64,000 nucleotides of DNA from WVXP01 sp964348095 (GTDB lineage Bacteria > Desulfobacterota > BSN033 > WVXP01), in NCBI GenBank assembly GCA_964348095.1, contig CAYGBK010000093.1:1-64000 (forward strand). Reading direction: 5' to 3'. Positions 44,658 to 52,446 of the stretch are shown here, piece by piece (position 1 is the stretch's first letter; each line of letters starts with the position of its first letter). Below the pieces are notes generated by a model. The model saw nothing but the letters and a program-made list of their open reading frames with translations, ran no database searches and had not been told where the DNA came from. Position numbers and translations under genes: made by a program.

Positions 44658-45458
44658 CTATGCTTTTCCGATAGTCGAGAGGTACTCTTTCAGTGAGAAG
44701 GTCCCCTCTTCGATCTGATAGGTATATAGGCCCTCGAAAACCGCCTGGCGGATATTGTCGAGCTCGTCGTCGTCGATCGGCCTGAATTTGATCCGGTCTC
44801 CCACCCGCAGCAATATGGGAGAATCTGAAAACTCCTCCAGCCTTTGATAGGGATCATATAACGGGGCCGGGCAGAAGGCAATTTTTTGGTAGCCGCCAGG
44901 ACTGGGGACCGTATACATTGACGTGATATTCCCTCCATGACCCAGTGTTCCGACGGGCGTATAGGTTCTCGGAATCTTATATTTGGGGGCATTTAGGATC
45001 TTTTCAGGAGGGTTCAAACTCATCAAGAACGGGTGACCCGGCGTAAACCCGACGATTCCGACCCAGTGAGGGGCACTGTAATGCCACTCCGCGGCCTCCT
45101 CCTCTCCGCTCAGCTTATTCACTTCGGCCACAAAGTTGAGATCAGGCCCCCACTTTCCACCGTAGCAACAGGGAAGGTGGATGAGCCGGGATGAGATTTC
45201 ATCTATATCCGCCGTGCCTCGAACGATTTTTTTCAATCGGTCGATCATGTCCGTCATTGTGATTTTCTGGTTATCAAAATAGACCATCACCGCCCTGTAC
45301 GTGATAATTGCCTCTACGATCTCGTCCAGTTGTGCCGCCTTGATCGCCCGGGTGATTGTCAGCGCTTTGAAACTCGTCTCGATGTTCATTGCATTGGCTA
45401 TCTCGATGCTAATATAACGATCTCCAGCGACAAGGTACCGAGGTTCCTCATAGAACAT
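44658..45458 (-). CDS. pxpB: 5-oxoprolinase subunit PxpB (KipI/AHS1 domain)
   Basis: A 266-residue AHS1-domain protein with LPCCYGGKWGPDLNFVAEVN near residue 94 and the later blocks VGFTPGHPFL and VPSPGGYQKIAFCP. PxpB binds PxpC to form the catalytic part of 5-oxoprolinase. Canonical PxpB has GFxPGFPYL and SPGGW; the small differences here hint at a non-pyroglutamate substrate, which is inference. It is the first pxp gene after the transporter genes. Confidence 0.92.
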   Translation of the reverse strand: MFYEEPRYLVAGDRYISIEIANAMNIETSFKALTITRAIKAAQLDEIVEAIITYRAVMVYFDNQKITMTDMIDRLKKIVRGTADIDEISSRLIHLPCCYGGKWGPDLNFVAEVNKLSGEEEAAEWHYSAPHWVGIVGFTPGHPFLMSLNPPEKILNAPKYKIPRTYTPVGTLGHGGNITSMYTVPSPGGYQKIAFCPAPLYDPYQRLEEFSDSPILLRVGDRIKFRPIDDDELDNIRQAVFEGLYTYQIEEGTFSLKEYLSTIGKA

Positions 45459-45481
45459 TCCTGTCCTCCTCTACCACAAGA

Positions 45482-46582
45482 CTAGAAAATCGTCTTTTGA
45501 GAAACTTTCTCAAAGAGATGGATTCTGTCTTTTCGGAATTGCAACCATTTTTTTTCTTTTATTTGAGGTTGGTTGTCGGCGGGAACTAGCGTGCGGATCG
45601 TCTCCTCTCCCAATTTGAAATCGACGATGGCTTTGGATCCAAGGGGTTCACTGATGAATACTGTGGCCGCAATGTCTTGGTCAGTCTGTTTACCGTTGCT
45701 GATTTCGATGTATTCGGGTCTGATTCCCAGGATCACCTCATTCTCTTGAGGAGATGTAGACGACTTTTGCAGAGGCTCGGTAACATCCAGGTTAAAACGG
45801 TCATGCACAACAAAGACCTGCCCATTCTTCCGCTCCAGAGCGCATTCAAAGAAATTCATCGCCGGCTTGCCAATAGTCTTCGCCACATAAAAGTTAACTG
45901 GGTGATTGTAGAGTTCTTGAGGTGTCCCGATCTGTTGAATTCTGCCCTCCATCAGGACACCGATACGATTTCCCAGGGACATTGCCTCTTCTTGATCATG
46001 GGTCACGAAAATCAAGGTCTTACCCATATCTCTCTGTATTCTTTTCAACTCACTTCGCATGGCGATCCGCAGTCGGGCATCGAGTCCTCCGAGAGGCTCA
46101 TCGAGCAGGAATGCTTGAGGGTTTTGGACAAGCACTCTCGCCAGAGCCACCCGTTGTTTTTCACCACCGCTGAATGTGTCCGGATTCCTATGGAGTATGT
46201 GCTCGATATTCAGCAGATTAGCGACATCGGTGACCCGTTTCTGTATATCCTCTTTGGGTACTTTTTTCACCTTGAGAGGAGATGCAATGTTGTCGCGCCC
46301 GCTCTTGTTTGGGTATAGGGCGAGCGTCTCAAAGAGCATAGCGACCTGGCGCTGATTTGGATGGACCTCGTTAACCTCCCTTTGATCAATCAGAACACGC
46401 CCACTGTCCGGCTTTTCCAGACCGGCGATCAATCTCAAGGTTGTGGTTTTGCCGGAATTTGTTGGCCCGACAAAACAGAAAAACTCACCGTCTTTCACGT
46501 CAAAGCTAAGGTCATCCACATTGCAGTACTGCTGGGACGGAGTAAAACGTTTTGAGACATTTTCCATCCGAACGGTCGCCAT
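45482..46582 (-). CDS. ABC transporter ATPase (MalK/UgpC type), canonical
   Basis: A 366-residue ATPase with Walker A GPTNSGKTT, signature TFSGGEKQR, Walker B AFLLDEPLGGLD and the switch VTHDQEEA, then a C-terminal TOBE-type domain (GIRPEYIEIS). It is one of two adjacent, different ATPases that probably form a heterodimer energising the importer encoded upstream. The third ATG of ATGATGATG (46582) is best spaced from TAGGGAG. Confidence 0.92.
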   Translation of the reverse strand: MATVRMENVSKRFTPSQQYCNVDDLSFDVKDGEFFCFVGPTNSGKTTTLRLIAGLEKPDSGRVLIDQREVNEVHPNQRQVAMLFETLALYPNKSGRDNIASPLKVKKVPKEDIQKRVTDVANLLNIEHILHRNPDTFSGGEKQRVALARVLVQNPQAFLLDEPLGGLDARLRIAMRSELKRIQRDMGKTLIFVTHDQEEAMSLGNRIGVLMEGRIQQIGTPQELYNHPVNFYVAKTIGKPAMNFFECALERKNGQVFVVHDRFNLDVTEPLQKSSTSPQENEVILGIRPEYIEISNGKQTDQDIAATVFISEPLGSKAIVDFKLGEETIRTLVPADNQPQIKEKKWLQFRKDRIHLFEKVSQKTIF

Positions 46583-46592
46583 CATCATCTCC

Positions 46593-47705
46593 CTACGTCT
46601 GTGCAAGCACCATTTCCGTTAACGGGTCGATTGGGTAAATCTTCTCAGGGTGAAAGCAAATCGAGATTCGATCATCGATTTTCGGCATGAATTCTGGAGG
46701 CGCCACCATCCTCTGGAAGGATTCAGACTGCCTTTTCAGGCGGAATTCAACGACATTCTCCATTCCATGAACCTCAAGGTTGTTGACAACAACATCAAAG
46801 GAGTCTTTCCCTCCGGACGGAGCAACTGAAATATGTTCAGGGCGCAAGCCCAAGCAGAGATCTTTCCCAGCGGTCGACTTCTTTATCATCCCACGGTACT
46901 TTGAGACGTCAAGTTTAATTGATTGAAATTTATCCACAAAAAAGAGTTTGCCAGACTTCTCCTGGAGATGGCCGTCGATGAAGTTCATTGGCAGCTTTCC
47001 AATGAACTCGGCGACAAATTTATTGACAGGCCGATTGTATATGTTTTCCGGTGAATCAAACTGCTGAAGCTCTGCATTGTCCATGACAACGACCCGGTCG
47101 GCCATAGACATGGCCTCCTCTTGGTCATGAGTGACGTAGACCATCGTCTTTCCAAGGTCCTTTTGCAACCGTTTGAGTTCGCCTCGCATTGTGATCCGCA
47201 TATCTGCATCGAGATTATCCAGCGGTTCGTCGAGTAAAAAGACGGAAGGCGCCATGATCATCGTCCTCCCAATGGCGATCCTCTGGAGATCTCCAGGGGT
47301 AAGAACATGAGACTTCTTTTCGAGCATGTCGGTCAAGTATAACCTTTCGGCGACGCTCTTCACGGTTCTGTCTATCTCGTCTTTTGGGGTTTTCTTGGCC
47401 GTGAGACTGAAAGCAAGATTGTCATAGACGGTCATATTTTCAAAGATGGCGTAATCCTGAAAAATCAAGCCAATATCGCGCCTTCGCGCGGGGAGATCGT
47501 TGATGACCACATCGTCGAAGATAATATTTCCCCGCGTCGGCTCCTCCAGTCCCGAGAGCATGTTCAGGGTCGTTGTCTTTCCACAGCCCGAGGGGCCAAC
47601 AAAACAGACAAATTCTCCATCCAGAACCTCCAGGCTGAGGTTATTGACAGCGACCAAATCCCCAAAAACTTTGGTCAGGTCTTCCATTTTCAACTTGATC
47701 TTCAT
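46593..47705 (-). CDS. ABC transporter ATPase (MalK/UgpC type), degenerate signature
   Basis: A 370-residue partner ATPase. Walker A GPSGCGKTTT, Walker B VFLLDEPLDNLD and VTHDQEEA are intact, but the ABC signature reads LTPGDLQR instead of LSGGQQR. In a heterodimer, that would leave one composite ATP site altered, as in asymmetric ABC proteins. The C-terminal TOBE-type domain has CLGLRPEHISVA. It sits 29 bases after the permease gene. Confidence 0.92.
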   Translation of the reverse strand: MKIKLKMEDLTKVFGDLVAVNNLSLEVLDGEFVCFVGPSGCGKTTTLNMLSGLEEPTRGNIIFDDVVINDLPARRRDIGLIFQDYAIFENMTVYDNLAFSLTAKKTPKDEIDRTVKSVAERLYLTDMLEKKSHVLTPGDLQRIAIGRTMIMAPSVFLLDEPLDNLDADMRITMRGELKRLQKDLGKTMVYVTHDQEEAMSMADRVVVMDNAELQQFDSPENIYNRPVNKFVAEFIGKLPMNFIDGHLQEKSGKLFFVDKFQSIKLDVSKYRGMIKKSTAGKDLCLGLRPEHISVAPSGGKDSFDVVVNNLEVHGMENVVEFRLKRQSESFQRMVAPPEFMPKIDDRISICFHPEKIYPIDPLTEMVLAQT

Positions 47706-47734
47706 AGCCTGCCTGTCTCCTGCGATTTCCGCGA

Positions 47735-48604
47735 TTACCTCTTCAAAGCCCCAAAGGTGAAACCTCTGGCAAGGTGTTCTTGGATCAGATACCCGAAAAT
47801 AACCACGGGAATGATAATGAGAAATCCCATGGCAGCCTGAGGCCCGTAGAGTGTCCCTGCCACCGCCGAGAAGAGTGATGCAAGGAAAATGGGGGCCGTT
47901 TCAACACGATCCTGAAACATCGTGATGGCGACCAGGAATTCACTCCAATTCAAAATGAAAACAAACAGGGCAGTCACAAGGAGTCCAGTCTTTACGATGG
48001 GTAGTGTCACTTTGTAGAAGGCCTCGAAATTACCCATTCCCTCCATGATGGCCGCTTCTTCGATCTCTTTTGGAACTTCATCGATGAAACTCTTCATCAT
48101 CCAGACCGAGAAGGGAAGAGTGAAGCCAGAGTAGGCAACGATAAGCCCCCAATAGCTGTCGATTCCCCCGACATAGGAGTACATCACGAGCAGGGGAATG
48201 AGCACGGCAATGGGCGGAAACATACGGGCACTCAGGATAAAAAGGGGCAGAAAATTTCCACCAATTCTGAAGCGAGAGATGGCGTAGCCTGCCATGCTCC
48301 CCGCACCAATCGAGATGAACGTGGAAGCGACACTCACAAACAAGCCTTTGGCAAAGGCCGGGCCTGCCGCCGATTGAGCTGGGCTCAATATTGGTGTGGA
48401 CGCACTCGCTATTCCCATGAGAGATCTGAAGTTGTCGAGGGTGGGTCGTATGGTTAGCCACACCGGTGGAAAAACCAACCACTCATCGATGGGCTTGAAG
48501 GCTGTACTCATCATCCAGTAGACCGGGAACAGAACCAGGGTCGTGACGATGATCAATACCCCCAGGCGGACATAGTCAACGGCCCCATATCGTTTCTTAT
48601 CCAT
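47735..48604 (-). CDS. ABC importer permease (MalG/UgpE type)
   Basis: A 289-residue membrane protein with about six helices, from LIIVTTLVLFPVYWMMSTAF at the N-terminus to FLIIIPVVIFGYLIQEHLA at the end. The EAA loop that contacts the ATPases is EEAAIMEGMGNFEAFYKVTL. It pairs with the other permease, 3 bases upstream. Confidence 0.92.
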   Translation of the reverse strand: MDKKRYGAVDYVRLGVLIIVTTLVLFPVYWMMSTAFKPIDEWLVFPPVWLTIRPTLDNFRSLMGIASASTPILSPAQSAAGPAFAKGLFVSVASTFISIGAGSMAGYAISRFRIGGNFLPLFILSARMFPPIAVLIPLLVMYSYVGGIDSYWGLIVAYSGFTLPFSVWMMKSFIDEVPKEIEEAAIMEGMGNFEAFYKVTLPIVKTGLLVTALFVFILNWSEFLVAITMFQDRVETAPIFLASLFSAVAGTLYGPQAAMGFLIIIPVVIFGYLIQEHLARGFTFGALKR

Positions 48605-48607
48605 CTG

Positions 48608-49579
48608 CTATTTTGCCTCCTCAATCTTTTCCCCGAACTCCTCGACTCGATACAGAATGGGTCTCAGAAGCCGGACGAAAAGGATCACCAGAGCGATGAG
48701 CACGATCCATGCCCCCGCTGAAATATACGAAGTCCTAAAGTCCTTCAATCCGATCTTGAACATATACATACTAATGGTCTCCGTCTCTGACCCTGGCCCC
48801 CCTTTGGTCATGATATAGACGAGATCGAACAGCTTGAGCACCTCCATCGCTCGAATCACAAAGGCGATCAAGATGATGGGCACCAATTGAGGAATCTTGA
48901 TGCGCCAGAAGATCTGCCAAGGCGTTCCGCCGAGAACCTCGGCTGCCCGGAGTTGATTGGGGGGCATCCCTCTCAAGCCAGCGATCATGATCAGGAACAT
49001 CAGAGGATACCACTGCCATATCTCGGCGATCATGATTGGAAAGATCGCCCATGTGCGATGGGAGAGCCAGTCTAACCGAAAAGGGCTTCCGATGACGTAG
49101 CTAATCAACGCGTTGATCGGACCTTCTGCAAAAAACAGCATATAGAAGTTGTTTCCCACCACAAGGGGGGGGAACATCATGGGGAGAATGAGGACCAAGG
49201 TGAAAAACTTCCGGCCGGGGACAGGTCTGTAAACGAGCATGGCGAGGCCGAGGCCAATCAGGAATTGAACGCTCACGCAGACACCGGTGATAATAAAAGT
49301 CCTCGCAAACGCCCACAGGAATCGAGCTTCGGTGAAGAGATCGATGTAGTTCTTGAACCAGATAAATTTGCCGGACAATATCCCGATGCCAAATGTAGGC
49401 TGCCAGGAAACGAGGCTCAGCCATATGGACATGATCGAGGGGGTGATCAGCAGGAAGAGGAGTATGGCCTCTACTGGGACGATGAACCACACGGGAAGAG
49501 GGACCGCATTCACGAGGCGTTTGAACAGCCCCACTTTCTCGCTCGGTTCACTCGTGTCGAAGGTTGTCACGTCGCTCAT
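48608..49579 (-). CDS. ABC importer permease (MalF/UgpA type)
   Basis: A 323-residue membrane protein with about six helices (for example VPVEAILLFLLITPSIMSIW near the start). The EAA-type loop is LRAAEVLGGTPWQIFWRIKI. I placed the start at the ATG at 49579 (MSDVTTFD). The frame is open upstream, but those residues do not look like a permease. Between it and the binding-protein gene lie two hairpins, likely setting the ratio of binding protein to permease. Confidence 0.9.
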   Translation of the reverse strand: MSDVTTFDTSEPSEKVGLFKRLVNAVPLPVWFIVPVEAILLFLLITPSIMSIWLSLVSWQPTFGIGILSGKFIWFKNYIDLFTEARFLWAFARTFIITGVCVSVQFLIGLGLAMLVYRPVPGRKFFTLVLILPMMFPPLVVGNNFYMLFFAEGPINALISYVIGSPFRLDWLSHRTWAIFPIMIAEIWQWYPLMFLIMIAGLRGMPPNQLRAAEVLGGTPWQIFWRIKIPQLVPIILIAFVIRAMEVLKLFDLVYIMTKGGPGSETETISMYMFKIGLKDFRTSYISAGAWIVLIALVILFVRLLRPILYRVEEFGEKIEEAK

Positions 49580-49782
49580 ATCTTTTCTCTTTGGGTTCGA
49601 TGTATTAGCATATGCATAACCAGTCGCAATAGAAAGATTAAACCCTTTGTTCTGGAACGATGGAATCGTGGGTGGGAGCCCGCAGAAGCCGGTCAACAAG
49701 ACAAGATCCTACCCGTACTTCTGGCGACTCAATTCTTGCCCTACCCCGTCACTCCATAACTCCGATTGGGATTGTTGCGAAT

Positions 49783-49801
49783 CAAATCCGCAGAGGATTT
49801 G
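49783..49801 (-). terminator. Second hairpin between binding protein and permeases
   Basis: CAAATCC, loop GCAGA, GGATTTG: seven perfect pairs. On the minus strand it follows the larger hairpin at 49805-49850. Together they look like an attenuator within the operon. Confidence 0.45.
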
Positions 49802-49804
49802 TAA

Positions 49805-49850
49805 GGACGGGGCGGAGAGAAACCGGTTGGTTCTCCACCACCCCGTTCCT
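49805..49850 (-). terminator. Attenuator-like hairpin after the binding-protein gene
   Basis: GGACGGGGCGGAGA (49805-49818) pairs imperfectly with TCTCCACCACCCCGTTCC (49832-49849). It begins about a dozen bases after the stop codon of the binding-protein gene on the minus strand. Such hairpins commonly lower expression of permease genes relative to the binding protein. Confidence 0.5.
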
Positions 49851-49861
49851 TTGAGACTCCA

Positions 49862-51442
49862 TCAGGCGCTAAGAAGCTCCTCGACAATCGGTGGAGGATT
49901 ACCAAGATTCATGGCCTTACGCAGATCTTCGCCGAACATGCTGGAGGTCACGAATTTCCACGCTTCTTTCTGTTCCTCTCGGCCATACCGTTCGGTGATC
50001 TCATCCCACTGCTGTTCCACTTCCTTCAACGCCGCTTCCGGTTTTTTCAACCCTTGGATAGCCGCGATGACAGCCTCGTCAAGCCTGGTCTGGTACTCTT
50101 CACACCCCCTGATCTGAAGCTCTGGATAGCTATTGTTGATGTTGAAGATCAACGCCTCCTTGGCCTCCTCCCAGTACGGTGTGTACTGCTCCAGGAGCTC
50201 TTTGGTCATATGGTTGTAACGATAAGGATCCATGTACCCACCAGAGACAGGCAGGACCTTGACGCTGATCGTGGGGCTATACATCCACTGGCTGTAAAGA
50301 TACGCAATCTCCTGGTTCGGAGAGTAACGATTGATCGTGTATACCCAGCTAAAGGTGTTCCGGCAGGGTCTGAGGATGGTGCCATCTTTCAGCTTTCTTC
50401 CAGGCACCTTGGCGGTCATATGCTTACCCCGGATTTTCGAGAACCCGCCCATCTCCTTGGTCATGTTCGAGTACTTGATCAGAGACGGCCACCCGTATTC
50501 GGCATAGATATTCGCACCTTCGGCATAGGCCTTGTAAGCTTCTGACCAGCCGCCCGTTGTCGCGCCCGGATGGAGATAGGGTTTTACTTCGATCAGTTCA
50601 TTCAGGGCCTTGACACCCTCTGGACCGGCGATCTGGGGCTTCATATCCAGGTCGAGTGGGAGCACACCCTGGGAAACGAGAAGCTGCATAAACGTCCACT
50701 TGGCATAGTAGGGCGAGATATACAACCATGCTCCCCAGGTCCCTTTATCCTTATCCGTGAAGAACTTGATCTGATCGAACAGCTGTTCCCACAAGACCGG
50801 GGGCTCCAGCTTGTAGCCGTATTTGTCTGCAAAGGCTTTCTGGTTGCCTGGCTCACCCAACCAGTCTCTCCGGAGGTGAAGGCTGTTTTCGTCTCCATCG
50901 GTATAGAGCCCGTAGAGCTTTTCCTTGTACATCCCGATGGTCGCCAGGGGAGGTATCACGCCGTCGGGCCCACCAAACCCCACGTTGTATTTCTTTGCCC
51001 ACGGGGTGAGGTCTGCAAGCAGCTTCGCCTCGACCAGATCGGGAATGCTGTACGGGGAGGGAAGCATCATATCGAACGCTTTGGACCGGGTGACGGCCAG
51101 GTTCATGCACTTGGTGCCAAGCTCGTTGAGGGGAATCACGGTGATATTGACTTTGATTCCCGTGGTATCCAAAAGCCAGGGTTTACTGGTCTCGAAAGCC
51201 CCCTCAATTCCCGCGGGGAGGAGGATATTCAAGGTATCGCCCTTCATTTTCGGTTTTAGCTCTTTGAGGGCATTGATGGCTCTCTCCTCGGCATTTTTCC
51301 CTTCGACTGCCGCGTGAGCAGGAAAAAGGGAACCGGCGCCCAGGAGACTTGCCGAGGACAGGGCAACACCGCCCGCCCCGGCCAGCTTCAAGAACTGCCG
51401 TCGGTTCATTTCATAACGCTTCTTGTATTCGTCTCGATTCAT
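49862..51442 (-). CDS. Tat-exported extracellular solute-binding protein
   Basis: A 526-residue binding protein of the family 1 type (larger than the usual 400-450). The N-terminus has a twin-arginine signal, NRRQFLKLAG, a hydrophobic stretch and the likely cleavage site AHAA near residue 45. In the mature part, WLLDTTGIKVNITVIPLNEL and LPSPYSIPDLVE are typical of sugar or polyol binding proteins. It captures the substrate of the importer; a Tat signal suggests it folds, or binds a ligand, before export. It is the first gene of the transporter part. The ATG follows AAGGAGGGTTACGCT. Confidence 0.9.
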   Translation of the reverse strand: MNRDEYKKRYEMNRRQFLKLAGAGGVALSSASLLGAGSLFPAHAAVEGKNAEERAINALKELKPKMKGDTLNILLPAGIEGAFETSKPWLLDTTGIKVNITVIPLNELGTKCMNLAVTRSKAFDMMLPSPYSIPDLVEAKLLADLTPWAKKYNVGFGGPDGVIPPLATIGMYKEKLYGLYTDGDENSLHLRRDWLGEPGNQKAFADKYGYKLEPPVLWEQLFDQIKFFTDKDKGTWGAWLYISPYYAKWTFMQLLVSQGVLPLDLDMKPQIAGPEGVKALNELIEVKPYLHPGATTGGWSEAYKAYAEGANIYAEYGWPSLIKYSNMTKEMGGFSKIRGKHMTAKVPGRKLKDGTILRPCRNTFSWVYTINRYSPNQEIAYLYSQWMYSPTISVKVLPVSGGYMDPYRYNHMTKELLEQYTPYWEEAKEALIFNINNSYPELQIRGCEEYQTRLDEAVIAAIQGLKKPEAALKEVEQQWDEITERYGREEQKEAWKFVTSSMFGEDLRKAMNLGNPPPIVEELLSA

Positions 51443-51758
51443 AGCGTAACCCTCCTTACGTCTGTTATACCCATTTGTTTTTTTGATGTAACATCTCCGT
51501 TGGCGAGTGCATCTGGGCGTTTTTGCAAGACGCCAACGTATGGTGCTCGAATGGCTTAGAATACTTCTCAGATCACCCCCCTTCTATGTGCAGATTTGAT
51601 CGTCAGGACATAAACACCTTGGTGCTTTGACTCCTTGACCACTATCTGCGATCAACGGCATCAGAGAAAAGAGCAAGCCAGACTGCGGGGTCCGTGCGAC
51701 TATCTGTGACTCCTGTCTTGTTCTTAAAGTCCTGAGTATCCTCCGAAACTGATGATAT
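51443..51758. other. Leader region of the binding-protein gene
   Basis: About 315 bases between the biotinyl-domain gene and the binding-protein gene; no gene seen. It contains the paired inverted repeats at 51498-51538. No convincing promoter was found. Confidence 0.45.
51498..51538 (-). promoter_or_regulatory. Mutually exclusive inverted repeats upstream of the ABC operon
   Basis: CGTTGGCG (51498-51505) is perfectly complementary to CGCCAACG (51531-51538). A second left arm, GGCGT (51516-51520), can pair with ACGCC (51530-51534). The two stems share the same right arm and cannot coexist. They lie about 60-95 bases upstream of the binding-protein start and could be an operator palindrome or an alternative-structure leader. 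Confidence 0.4.
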
Positions 51759-51974
51759 TCAATCAATAATTGCGATTACCGCGTCGGCATCGACGTCCTC
51801 GCCGGGTTCAACTGTGATCTCTTTCACGATCCCTGAGCGCTTTGTCAAAACGGGTATCTCCATCTTCAAAGCCTCCAATGTCGCAATCGTGTCGTTTTCG
51901 TCAACCGAAGCGCCAGGCTCTACCTGGATCGAAACGATTTTTCCAGCCATGGGGACGGTGATTTCGAATGCCAT
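51759..51974 (-). CDS. Stand-alone biotinyl/lipoyl-domain protein
   Basis: A 71-residue single biotinyl-lipoyl domain: PMAGKIVSIQVEPGASV, the modification motif EALKMEIPV (usual form EAMKM) with the acceptor Lys, and VEPGEDVDADAVIAI. It is the size of biotin carboxyl-carrier domains of decarboxylases and of acetyl-CoA carboxylase-like systems. No biotin carboxylase or carboxyltransferase gene is nearby. It lies on the same strand as the importer and Pxp genes, about 315 bases before them, so it may serve them or act in trans. Confidence 0.88.
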   Translation of the reverse strand: MAFEITVPMAGKIVSIQVEPGASVDENDTIATLEALKMEIPVLTKRSGIVKEITVEPGEDVDADAVIAIID

Positions 51975-52262
51975 TTTCCATGTTCCTTTCTTCCGTGATC
52001 AACGCTGAAAAGACTCTCTGGGTCATCAGAAAAGAAGCTGTGAACAGGCCTTTACTGAACCTTCTTTCTATCTTTCTATTTATCCCAGCGTGGTGTAACA
52101 TAATTTCTTCATTCTGTCAACTAAAAAAAAGACCAAAAGAATCAGTGAATTCAGATAATTGACGGTCTCAAAGACCGAGTGATCAATGGAGATCATGACA
52201 ATGGATCGGGCCAAAGATCCCTTCTTTCGTTCTGTTAGAGGGTGTGATCCAATACTTGCGCG

Positions 52263-52278
52263 GGCGGGAATGCCCGCC
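52263..52278. repeat. GC-rich palindromic stem-loop (REP-like)
   Basis: GGCGGG, loop AATG, CCCGCC, with two further pairs beyond a mismatch. It resembles dispersed palindromic elements; no second copy was noticed in this window. Confidence 0.4.
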
Positions 52279-52326
52279 TGCCCCTGTGCCGCCAACACAG
52301 CCATGGAACCTCAGCTCAGAATTCTC

Positions 52327-52355
52327 TTGACATTTGGAATGGCCTGCCTTATTAA
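52327..52355 (+). promoter_or_regulatory. Promoter of the second HyuAB operon
   Basis: TTGACA (52327-52332), 17-base spacer, TATTAA (52350-52355), about 90 bases before the HyuA start. Confidence 0.5.
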
Positions 52356-52446
52356 GCTCTATCGTTTTCCCGGTCCTTTTAAGATCAGGCAGAGTAAAGA
52401 CGATGGCCGGGGAGGTTTTCTGAAGCATGATTGAAAGGAGAGACCC

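Larger units (their letters stand above)
51975..52446. other. Divergent intergenic region
   Basis: About 470 bases between the minus-strand biotinyl-domain gene and the plus-strand HyuA gene. No gene seen. It holds a GC-rich stem-loop (52263-52278) and a plus-strand promoter (52327-52355). A TTGACA on the minus strand at 52120-52115 has only a weak -10. Confidence 0.5.
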
